Shown: one piece after another, positions 43,340 through 53,144 of the stretch | How positions within the stretch are numbered: the stretch's first letter is position 1 | How the letters are laid out: each line of letters starts with the position of its first letter | Source of the DNA: Pseudonocardia kunmingensis | GTDB lineage: Bacteria > Actinomycetota > Actinomycetes > Mycobacteriales > Pseudonocardiaceae | Direction of reading: 5' to 3' | Length of the DNA: 64,000 bases | Assembly: GCF_006716445.1 (NCBI RefSeq) | Contig: NZ_VFPA01000006.1 | Span: 1-64,000 of the forward strand | Notes under the pieces: model-generated | Database searches by the model: none | What the model was told of the DNA's origin: nothing | What the model saw: the letters and a program-made list of their open reading frames with translations, nothing else | Translations under genes and position numbers: made by a program

Positions 43340-43376
43340 TGGACAGTGCATTCACAAGAGTATACATTATTGCTGT
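43340..43376 (+). promoter_or_regulatory. Promoter with GntR-type operator, copy 2
   Basis: -35-like TGGACA (43340-43345), 17-bp spacer, -10 TACATT (43363-43368). The operator GTATACATTATTGCTGT (43360-43376) overlaps the -10 and differs from the copy at 30715-30731 by one base. Transcription would begin near 43375, at or next to a GTG codon. Confidence 0.62.
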
Positions 43377-44571
43377 GCTGTCGATGAGTGAGGACGAACC
43401 CCGGTCGGGCGCGCCCGGTCCGTTGCACGGCGTCCGCGTGCTCGACCTGACCCGCGTCGTCATGGGGCCGCTCGCCACGCAGGTGCTTGCCGACCAGGGC
43501 GCCGACGTGATCCTCGTCGAGGCGAAGGGCGGCGACACCAACCGCGTCATGGGTCCGGGCCCCCATCCGCAGCTCTCCGGTATCGCGTTGAACCTGCTGC
43601 GCAACAAGCGCTCGATCGACCTCGACCTGAAGTCGGACGACGGGATGGCCGTCCTCCGCAGCCTCGTCGCCACCTGCGACGTGGTGGTGTCGACGATGCG
43701 TCCGCAGGTGCTCACCCGGCTCGGCCTCGACTACGACAGCCTGCGGGAGATCAAGCCCGACCTGGTCTACTGCCAGGCGCAGGGGTTCCCGCTGGCGGGC
43801 GAGCGCTCCGAGGAACCGGCCTACGACGACATCATCCAGGCGGCCAGCGGGGTCGCCGACATGGTCGAGCGGGTCTTCGGCCGTCCGGCGCTCCTGCCGA
43901 CGATCTTCGCCGACAAGGTCTGCGGGCTGGTGATGGCGCAGGCGATCTGCGCCGCCCTGTTCCACCGGGAGCGCACGGGCCACGGCCAGCACGTCGAGGT
44001 GCCGATGCAGCAGGCGACGAGCGCGTTCATGCTGGCCGAGCACGGCAGCGGGGCGATCAGCGAGCCCCCGGTGGTGGCCGAGGGGCGCGAGGCGACCGGG
44101 TACCCGCGGGTGCTCTCGCCCGAGCGCAGGCCGCACCCCACCAAGGACGGCTACATCCACCTCTTCCCGTACCTGCCCAAGCACTACCGCACGCTGTTCT
44201 CCGACGGCGGCGCCACGGACGCCGACACCGACCCGCGCTACACGGACATGCGCTCGACGTTGCTCAACTCGGACTCCCTCTACCGCGACGTCCGGGCGCT
44301 CACCCCGACCCGCACCACGGACGAGTGGCTGGAGTACTGCCGCACCCACGGCATCCCGGCCACCCGGGTCGCCTCCCTCCAGGACCTGGTGGACGAGCTG
44401 CCGCTGGCCTCCCACCCGCACGTCGGCGCGTACCGGGTGATCCCGCAGATGGCGAACTTCTCGCGGACGCCGGGTGGGCTGCGGCGCCCGGCGCCCCTGG
44501 CGGGTGAGCACAACGCCGAGATCCTCGGCGAGGTGGCCTGTCGTGGGGAGGAGGCAGGCGAATGCGCCTGA
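43375..44571 (+). CDS. Class III (CaiB/BaiF) CoA-transferase
   Basis: About 395-398-aa CoA-transferase that moves CoA from one acyl-CoA to another acid. GVRVLDLTRVVMGPLATQVL and GADVILVEAKGGD near the N-terminus, LRNKRSIDLDLKSDDG, and FADKVCGLVMAQAICAALFH with the likely catalytic Asp (residue 177 from ATG 43384). No ribosome site precedes GTG 43375 or ATG 43384; the promoter geometry suggests a leaderless mRNA starting at GTG 43375. Its end overlaps the next gene by 10 nt. Confidence 0.91.
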   Translation: MLSMSEDEPRSGAPGPLHGVRVLDLTRVVMGPLATQVLADQGADVILVEAKGGDTNRVMGPGPHPQLSGIALNLLRNKRSIDLDLKSDDGMAVLRSLVATCDVVVSTMRPQVLTRLGLDYDSLREIKPDLVYCQAQGFPLAGERSEEPAYDDIIQAASGVADMVERVFGRPALLPTIFADKVCGLVMAQAICAALFHRERTGHGQHVEVPMQQATSAFMLAEHGSGAISEPPVVAEGREATGYPRVLSPERRPHPTKDGYIHLFPYLPKHYRTLFSDGGATDADTDPRYTDMRSTLLNSDSLYRDVRALTPTRTTDEWLEYCRTHGIPATRVASLQDLVDELPLASHPHVGAYRVIPQMANFSRTPGGLRRPAPLAGEHNAEILGEVACRGEEAGECA

Positions 44572-45695
44572 CGGCAACGGTGCTGAGTCCCGCCGAGCAG
44601 CAGCTGCAGGGCGAGGTCCGGACGTTCCTGGACGAACGGCTCCCGCCGGGCAGCTACCCCCTCGGCCTAGGCATGGCCGGCGCGGTCGATCCGGAGTTCT
44701 CCCGCGACCTCGGGAAGCGCGGGTGGCTGGGCATGTCCCTGCCGAAGGAGTACGGGGGAGGGGGCCGCACGGCCGTGGAGCGGCTGCTCGTCGTCGAGGA
44801 GCTGCTCGCGCGCGGAGCGCCGGTGGGCCACCACTGGATCGCCGACCGGCAGTCCGGCCCGAACATCGCGATGAACGGCACCGAGGCGCTCAAGCGCGAG
44901 ATCCTGCCGGGGATCGCCTCGGGCGAGTACTCCTTCGCCATCGGGATGAGCGAACCGGATTCGGGGTCCGACCTCGCATCGCTGCGCACGCGGGCCGAGC
45001 CCGACGGCGGGGGGTGGCGGGTCAACGGGACGAAGGTGTGGACGACCGGCGCGGACACCGCCACCCACATCCTCGCGCTCTTCCGGACCAGCGACGACCG
45101 GCACGGCGGGCTGACCCAGTTCGTGGTGGACCGGCACACCCCGGGCCTGACCGTCTCGCCCATCCCGTTCATCGACGGCACCGCGGACTTCTGCGAGATC
45201 TCGTTCGACGACGTGCGCGTGCCCGACGGCCGCCGCCTCGGCGAGGTCGGAGCCGGGTGGGCGCAGAACACCAGCGAGCTCGCGCTGGAGCGCGGCGGCG
45301 TCGACCGGTGGATGTCCCTCATGCCCGTACTCGGGCACTGGGCCCGGCAGCAGGGCGCCGATCCCGACCCCGACCCCGACGCCGTCGCCGCGCTCGGCTC
45401 GATCACCGCGCGGTGCTGGGCGTTCCGGCAGATGTCGCTCGCCGTCGCGCGCGCCGTGGACGCGGGGGAGTCGCCGGTGACCGAGGCGGCGCTGGTGAAG
45501 GAGATGGCCTGCCGGTTCGAGCAGGAGTGCGTCGACGTCGTGGCCCGCCACCTCGGCCGCGCCCCCGACCCCGGATCCTCCGACCCGTACGAGGCCCTGC
45601 TGGCCAGGGCCGTGCTCGTGTCGCCGTCGTGGACCATCCGCGGCGGTACCACCGAGATCCTGCGCTCGGTGATCGCGAAAGGACTGCGCCGGTGA
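44562..45695 (+). CDS. Acyl-CoA dehydrogenase, large partner of the second pair
   Basis: 377-aa flavoenzyme. GMSEPDSGSDLASLRT near residue 128 and NGTKVWTTGADTATH near 158 bind FAD/substrate; the C-terminal helix reads IRGGTTEILRSVIAKGL with Gly in place of the medium-chain Glu. The N-terminal LGKRGWLGMSLPKEYGGGG is typical. Overlaps the CoA-transferase by 10 nt and the small partner by 4 nt. Confidence 0.93.
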   Translation: MRLTATVLSPAEQQLQGEVRTFLDERLPPGSYPLGLGMAGAVDPEFSRDLGKRGWLGMSLPKEYGGGGRTAVERLLVVEELLARGAPVGHHWIADRQSGPNIAMNGTEALKREILPGIASGEYSFAIGMSEPDSGSDLASLRTRAEPDGGGWRVNGTKVWTTGADTATHILALFRTSDDRHGGLTQFVVDRHTPGLTVSPIPFIDGTADFCEISFDDVRVPDGRRLGEVGAGWAQNTSELALERGGVDRWMSLMPVLGHWARQQGADPDPDPDAVAALGSITARCWAFRQMSLAVARAVDAGESPVTEAALVKEMACRFEQECVDVVARHLGRAPDPGSSDPYEALLARAVLVSPSWTIRGGTTEILRSVIAKGLRR

Positions 45696-46741
45696 GCGCC
45701 GCACCGACCGTCGACCCCGACCTGGTCGACCTGGTGGACACCTTCTTCCGGGACACGAGCGGCCATGAGGTCGTCGCCGCCGCCGAGGAGTCCGGCATGC
45801 CGGACGACCTCTGGTCCGCCGCGTCCGGCCTCGGGCTGACCACCGTCGGGCTGGAGGAGGCGGCGGGCGGGGCCGGCGGGTCGCTGCTCGACACCGTCAC
45901 GGTGCTGCGCACCGCCGCCCGGCACGCCGCGCCGCTCCCGCTGGCCGAGCACCACGTGGCCGGCTGGTTGCTCGCGGCCGCGTCCCAGACGATCCCCCCG
46001 GGCCCGCTCACCGTCGCGACGGACCCGCGCGACGATCTCGCGGTGCGCGATGACCGGGTGAGCGGCACCCTGCACGACGTCGCCTGGCTCCCCGGAGCCA
46101 CGGCGATCGTCACCGTCGCCGGCACCGACCTCGTCGTCGTGCCTGCCGGGTCGTTCGAGACGGTCGCGGGGCGCGACCTCGCCGGGATGCCGCGCGGCAC
46201 CGCCCACCTGGACGGCGCCGCGGCCCGGGTCCTCCCGGGCCGGATCGATCGACGTGCCCTCTCGATGCGGACCGCGTTGCTCCGGTCGGCGCAGCTCGCA
46301 GGCCTGATGGAGGCCGTCGACGAGCTGACCCGCCGGTACGTCGCCGAGCGGGTCCAGTTCGGTAAGCCGATCGGTGCGTTCCAAGCGGTCCAGCACCGCG
46401 TGGTGACCGTCGCGCAGATGGCGGCGATGTCCGCGCTCGCCGTCGATCAGGCCGCGCTCGCCGCCATGGACCGCGATGCCTCGTTCGAGATCACCGCGAC
46501 CAAGCTGGTCGTGTCCGAGAACGCCTCGACCGCCGCGCGGGCCGCCCACCAGGCCCACGGCGCGATCGGCATGACCCGCGAGTACCGCCTCCAGCAGTTC
46601 ACCCGTCGCCTGGTGGTGTGGCGCTCGTCCGACGGTGCGGAGCGCGGTCTCGCGCCGGCGCTCGGCACCGCCGTCGCCGCGGCGCCGTCCCTCCCCGCGC
46701 TGATCGCGGACGCCCGTCCTGACCTGGAGGTCCGGCTGTGA
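45692..46741 (+). CDS. Acyl-CoA dehydrogenase, small partner of the second pair
   Basis: 349-aa acyl-CoA dehydrogenase-fold protein. VQFGKPIGAFQAVQHRVVTV and AHGAIGMTREYRLQQFTRRL near the C-terminus match the small-partner type seen at 37253-38272. The N-terminal domain (LGLTTVGLEEAAGGAGGSLL) is present. GTG 45692 overlaps the preceding stop by 4 nt. Probably forms a heteromer with the large partner. Confidence 0.91.
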   Translation: MSAAPTVDPDLVDLVDTFFRDTSGHEVVAAAEESGMPDDLWSAASGLGLTTVGLEEAAGGAGGSLLDTVTVLRTAARHAAPLPLAEHHVAGWLLAAASQTIPPGPLTVATDPRDDLAVRDDRVSGTLHDVAWLPGATAIVTVAGTDLVVVPAGSFETVAGRDLAGMPRGTAHLDGAAARVLPGRIDRRALSMRTALLRSAQLAGLMEAVDELTRRYVAERVQFGKPIGAFQAVQHRVVTVAQMAAMSALAVDQAALAAMDRDASFEITATKLVVSENASTAARAAHQAHGAIGMTREYRLQQFTRRLVVWRSSDGAERGLAPALGTAVAAAPSLPALIADARPDLEVRL

Positions 46742-47499
46742 CCATGCTGAACGTCGAGGTGCGCGGTCAGGTGGCCGTCCTGGAGATGAACCGGCCGCCG
46801 GCCAACTTCTTCGACCACGACATCCTCCACGCGATCACGACCGCGATCTCCGAACTCGCGGCCGACGGCTGCCGCGCCGTCGTGCTGGCCGCGGCGGGCA
46901 AGCACTTCTGCGCCGGGGCCAACTTCGGCGAGGGCGCGATGGGGGACGAGCGGGTGGCGAGCTCGTCGCGCCTCTACCGGCAGGCGGTGCGCCTGTTCCG
47001 CGCGGAGATCCCGGTGGTGGCCGCGGTACAGGGGCGCGCGGTCGGCGGTGGGCTCGGGCTCGCCTGCGCCGCCGACTTCCGGGTCGCCTCGCCGGGCTCC
47101 CGGTTCCTCGCCAACTTCGCCGCACTCGGCTTCCACCAGGGCTTCGGGCTCAGCGTGAGCCTGCCGCAGATCGTCGGCCACCAGCGGGCGGCGGAGCTGC
47201 TCTACACCGCGCGCCGGGTCACCGGCGCGGAGGCGCACGCGATCGGCCTGGTCGACCGGTTGGCCGAGGACGGCGACATCCGCGCCGCGGCGCTGGCGTT
47301 CGCGGAGGAGATCGCCGCGCAGGCGCCGCTCGCGGTGGCCTCGATCCGCGAGACCCTCCGGGGCCCGCTGGCCGAGCAGGTCGAGAGCGTGCGCGAGCGC
47401 GAGCTCGCCGAGCAGGCCCGGCTCTGGCGGACCGGGGACAGCGCCGAGGGGATCGCCGCCAGCCTGGAGCGCCGCGCGCCGGTCTTCCGCGGTCGCTGA
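46738..47499 (+). CDS. Enoyl-CoA hydratase/isomerase family protein
   Basis: 253-aa crotonase-fold enzyme. EMNRPPANFFDHDIL, GKHFCAGANFG and GRAVGGGLGLACAADFRVAS are the family motifs; ANFAALGFHQGFGLSVSLPQ is the second active-site segment. GTG 46738 overlaps the previous stop (GTGA). Last gene of the rightward unit that begins with the CoA-transferase. Confidence 0.92.
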   Translation: MTMLNVEVRGQVAVLEMNRPPANFFDHDILHAITTAISELAADGCRAVVLAAAGKHFCAGANFGEGAMGDERVASSSRLYRQAVRLFRAEIPVVAAVQGRAVGGGLGLACAADFRVASPGSRFLANFAALGFHQGFGLSVSLPQIVGHQRAAELLYTARRVTGAEAHAIGLVDRLAEDGDIRAAALAFAEEIAAQAPLAVASIRETLRGPLAEQVESVRERELAEQARLWRTGDSAEGIAASLERRAPVFRGR

Positions 47500-47511
47500 T
47501 CGGGGCGGCCG

Positions 47512-47583
47512 TCAGCCGCCGAGGTCGGTGCTGATCTCCTGCGCCTTGCGGGTGAGCACCGGGATGAGGGCGTCGGAGGCCGC
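47512..47583 (-). pseudogene. C-terminal remnant of an IclR-type regulator
   Basis: The minus strand reads ASDALIPVLTRKAQEISTD followed by LGG and a stop at 47512. This resembles the final helix of IclR family proteins. Nothing upstream in the frame continues the domain; the next sequence is the start region of a broken dehydrogenase gene. Short, so moderate confidence only. Confidence 0.4.
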
Positions 47584-47672
47584 GGACAAAGGCCTCCGCG
47601 GTCTTCGCACGAGTGGCGTGACCTGCACGACCATGGTGTCGTGAACGGGGGCACGGAGGACGAGAGGACACC

Positions 47673-48890
47673 ATGCGCGAGGCGATCTCGGACGGGGATC
47701 CGCGAGGCGCCGGTCCCGGTCGTGTCCGCACCGTTCCACACGCCCGAGCGGGAGGCCCTGCAGGAGCAGGCCCGCGAGTTCGCGATGGGTCGTGTGCTGC
47801 CGTTGGCGAACGAGCTGGACCCGCGCAAGGGGAGATCCCGCGGGAGCTGCTCTACGAGATGGGCGCGCTGGGCTCCTTCGGGAGCACCGTCCCGGCCGAA
47901 TACGGCGGGTTGGGTTTGGGTGCGTTCGAGTACTGCATGGTCGCCGAGGAGCTGGCGTGGGCGTGGATGAGCTTCGGGTCGGTCATCGCCCGCGCGCAGG
48001 GCACTGGCACCGGTGTCGTGGACGAGAAGCGGCGCGCGGCGCTGCTGCGCCGCAGCGCCCGCGGCGAGTGGATCGCCACGATCGCGCTGTCCGAACCGGA
48101 CGCCGGGTCGGACCTGGCTGCGGTGCAGACGCGCGCCGAGCGTGACGGTGACGAGTTCGTGGTCACCGGGCGCAAGCGCTGGACCGGCAACGCCAAGGCT
48201 GCCGACTTCATCCAGATCCTGGTCCGCACCGGCGACCCCGGGCCGGGGGAGCGGCGCTCCGCGGGCCTGGCCACGCTCGTGCTGGAGAAGGAGCGCGGTG
48301 AGTTCCCGCCGGGAATCACCGGCACTCCGATCGACAAGATCGGGTACCACGGCTTCGTCACCTGGAACCTGGAGTTCGACGGCGTGCGGGTGCCGGTGGC
48401 CAACCAGCTCACCGGCGGCGGCGAAGGCTTCGCGTCCACGCAGGCGTGGCTGAAACATCGCCCGCGTGCACACCGCGGCCCGCGCGGTCGGGCTGGCCCG
48501 CGCCGCCGTCGAGGACTGCATCGCCTACCTGCAGCAGCGGCGCCAGTTCGACCACCCGATCGGCGACTTCCAGGCCATCCGGTTCACACTCGCTACGATG
48601 GCCTCCCGCGTGGAGCAGGCGCGGTCGTTCTACCAGCACGTGGCGCACCGCATCGACCAGGGTGAGCCGTGCGAGCGGGAGGCCGCGATGGTCAAGCTCG
48701 TCGCCACCGAGATGGCCGCCGAGGTCACGGCGACGGCATCCAGCTGCACGGCGGCAACGGCTACACCACCGAGCACCAGGTCGAGCGCCACTGGCGGGAC
48801 GCCCGCCTCACCACGATCTTCGAGGGCACCAGCGAGATCCAGCGCAAGATCGTGGCCGACCGGCTGCTCCCGCGCAGCCCACTCGGGTGA
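47673..48890 (+). pseudogene. Frameshifted acyl-CoA dehydrogenase gene
   Basis: All parts of a ~400-aa acyl-CoA dehydrogenase can be read, but in alternating frames: FHTPEREALQEQAREFAMGR; then GEIPRELLYEMGALG to GEGFASTQAWL (with SEPDAGSDLAAVQT); then ARAVGLARAAVEDCIAYLQQ; then IQLHGGNGYTTEHQVERHW and FEGTSEIQRKIVADRLLP. The frame changes fit single-base indels: +1 near 47697 (G-run), -1 near 47832 (G-run), +1 near 48454 (A-run) and -1 near 48730. Here the usual Y/F-E-G-T catalytic Glu is kept. Either a young pseudogene or local sequence error. Confidence 0.85.
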
Positions 48891-48918
48891 CGCGTTCGGC
48901 CGGGATGGCGCAGCCCGA

Positions 48919-51273
<2,355 letters not shown>

Positions 51274-51314
51274 GCTGATTCCCTTCCCTTTCGCTACGAT
51301 GGGATGTCGCCTCT

Positions 51315-51355
51315 ATTGACGAGTCAATTGCCGACGAGTCGACCCGAAATTCGGG
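51315..51355. promoter_or_regulatory. Two palindromes between the sulfatase and LysR genes
   Basis: ATTGAC-N2-GTCAAT (51315-51328) and the perfect palindrome CCCGAAATTCGGG (51343-51355) lie in the 221-bp divergent promoter region. The first resembles the T-N11-A dyads used by LysR regulators. A third, ATAGA-N5-TCTAT (51448-51462), is closer to the LysR start. Confidence 0.5.
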
Positions 51356-51494
51356 CGCCCCAATCGGATGCGTGCATGCTCACATACTTCTCGCGGCTCG
51401 GGCAACCGTGCCGGGCGCCCGGTCGAGACCGATTTTCGATCCGACCGATAGAAGGAATCTATGGGAGGATCCGGACGGCCTCGGGAGGACGCAC

Positions 51495-52406
51495 ATGGAT
51501 CGTCGGCAGCTGGAGTACTTCCTCGCCGTGGCGGCCCACGGCAGCTTCACCGGTGCGGCCGCGTCCCTGCGCGTGGCGCAGCCGTCGCTGTCGCACGCGA
51601 TCAAGGCGGTCGAACGCGAGGTCGGGGCCGTGCTGTTCCACCGGCTCAGCCGCGGCGTCCGGCTCACCCCGGCCGGCGAGGCGTTGCTGCGACCGGCCCA
51701 GCAGGTGCTGCGGGACTTCGCCGCGGCCCGGGCCTCCGTGCAGATGGTCAGCGACCTCACCGCGGGCCGCCTCGCCATCGTGGCGCAGACGACCCTCGCC
51801 GTGCACCCGTTGGCCGGCCTGGTCGGTGCCTTCCGGCAGGCCCACCCGGCGATCACGATCGGGATCGAGGACCCCGAGCACGGGGCCGCCGTGGTCGAGA
51901 TGATCCGGACCGGTCACTCCGAGCTGGGGCTCACCGACTTCTCGGCGCCTGTGGGGGACCTGCGGTCCTACGAACTGCCCGACCAGGAGGTCCTGGTCGT
52001 CCTCCCGCCGGATGCGGACATCGGGGATGGCGTGTCGCTGACCGTCGCCCAGGTGGTGGGGTACGACCTCATCGTCACGCCGCCGGGTACCGCGAGCCGC
52101 GCGCTACTGGAGTTCGCCCTGTCCGACGCCGGGGTGCCGCTGCGGGTCGCGGTCGAGACGCCCCACCGGGCGGCCATCGTCCCGCTGGTGCTCGCCGGCG
52201 CGGGTGTCACCCTGCTGCCCCGGTCGATGGCCGAGGACGCGGCCCGGCAAGGTGCCCGGGTCGCGGGTCTCGACCCGCCCGTGGTGCGCAGGGTGCAGCT
52301 GCTCTGGCGACGCGAGCCGCTCTCGCCCGCCGCACGGGCGTTCCTGCGGATGGTGGTCTCGCAGACCGGTGGTGACCGGGGGGAAATCCCCGAGCTCGCC
52401 CGATAA
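51495..52406 (+). CDS. LysR family transcriptional regulator
   Basis: 303-aa regulator with the standard N-terminal winged helix (MDRRQLEYFLAVAAHGSFTG, AAASLRVAQPSLSHAIKAVE, LLFHR-type wing) and a C-terminal periplasmic-binding-like effector domain (residues ~92-295). ATG 51495 follows GGAGGAC and is where the LysR fold begins. Divergent from the arylsulfatase gene, the likely target. Confidence 0.94.
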   Translation: MDRRQLEYFLAVAAHGSFTGAAASLRVAQPSLSHAIKAVEREVGAVLFHRLSRGVRLTPAGEALLRPAQQVLRDFAAARASVQMVSDLTAGRLAIVAQTTLAVHPLAGLVGAFRQAHPAITIGIEDPEHGAAVVEMIRTGHSELGLTDFSAPVGDLRSYELPDQEVLVVLPPDADIGDGVSLTVAQVVGYDLIVTPPGTASRALLEFALSDAGVPLRVAVETPHRAAIVPLVLAGAGVTLLPRSMAEDAARQGARVAGLDPPVVRRVQLLWRREPLSPAARAFLRMVVSQTGGDRGEIPELAR

Positions 52407-52651
52407 AGAACGCCTATGGCTTCATTGGGGTCGTGCACATCGGTCTGATCGGCGCGGCGGCGGTGCCCCGCGGGCCGGCGCACCGTGAGGCTCCCACCTC
52501 GATCTGCCGCGCCGGCACGGCGGATCTCAGCATCATCACAGCGAGGCGTGGCACGGTCGGGGCACGACCCGGCAACTCCGTTGCTGCTCCCGCGGGTGGG
52601 CATCGGCGTTGACCGGCTCGCAGCACGGGACGGCAACGAACGGAGATCCAC

Positions 52652-52990
52652 ATGAACCAGGACGGGCCCAGGGGGCGCGACCCGGTCTTCCGGAGGCATC
52701 GGGAGACCTTCGCGGCACTCGCGGTCGGGCTGGTCTGCGTCCTGCTCGGCGTCATCTTCTCCTACGTGGCGGCGTCCTCGGGGGAAGCGCCCTCCAGCGA
52801 TGAGCCCGCTGTCGAGAAGGACGACGAGAGCGGCGACGACAGCGGCGACGACAGCGGCGACGGGAGCAGCGACGAGAGCGACGACGAGAGCGAGAGCAGT
52901 AGCGGCGATCCGCGTCGGTACCACGTGATCCTCGCGAACGACGGCAGCGACTCCGGCATCACGCTCGACGTCGGTCGCACCGTGGCCTAG
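52652..52990 (+). CDS. Small membrane-anchored protein with acidic Asp-Ser repeats
   Basis: 112-aa protein, no recognised family. Residues ~1-18 are polar/basic, ~19-41 form one membrane segment (FAALAVGLVCVLLGVIFSYV), and ~45-85 are an acidic low-complexity tract of DSGD/DESD units encoded by a near-perfect 12-nt tandem repeat (52826-52860). The last ~25 residues are ordinary (RRYHVILANDGSDSGITLDV). ATG 52652 follows GAACGGAGATCCAC. The tail should face outside. The 245-bp gap before it contains nothing recognised. Confidence 0.6.
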   Translation: MNQDGPRGRDPVFRRHRETFAALAVGLVCVLLGVIFSYVAASSGEAPSSDEPAVEKDDESGDDSGDDSGDGSSDESDDESESSSGDPRRYHVILANDGSDSGITLDVGRTVA

Positions 52991-53020
52991 GGACCGGTCG
53001 GAAGCGCTACTCCGGGCCGC

Positions 53021-53120
53021 GCCGAGCCCTCGCTCGACGTCGTCACCCGCGCGCAGGAGCGCGGGCAGATCCGCGCCGACATCGACCCCGAGGTCGTCGT
53101 CGACCAGCTGTGGGGGCGGG
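53021..53120 (+). pseudogene. C-terminal remnant of a TetR-type regulator
   Basis: The plus strand reads AEPSLDVVTRAQERGQIRAD followed by IDPEVVVDQLWG, the characteristic last helices of TetR proteins with the C-terminal TetR_C domain. No start or DNA-binding domain is present. It abuts the stop of the convergent FAD monooxygenase gene, so it may be the relic of an earlier regulator in this locus. Confidence 0.5.
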
Positions 53121-53144
53121 CTACCACGCCGGGGCCGCTCGCCC

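Noticed and set aside
41758..44577. A continuous minus-strand frame apparently fusing the thiolase-like protein to a long N-terminal extension
   Set aside because: The extension is antisense to the CoA-transferase gene and crosses the DUF35 gene in another frame. The real start is ATG 42927, overlapping the DUF35 stop.
52820..52912. Tandem DNA repeat considered as a CRISPR-like or mobile element
   Set aside because: The repeat is in frame, encodes Asp/Ser units, has no spacers and no cas genes are near.
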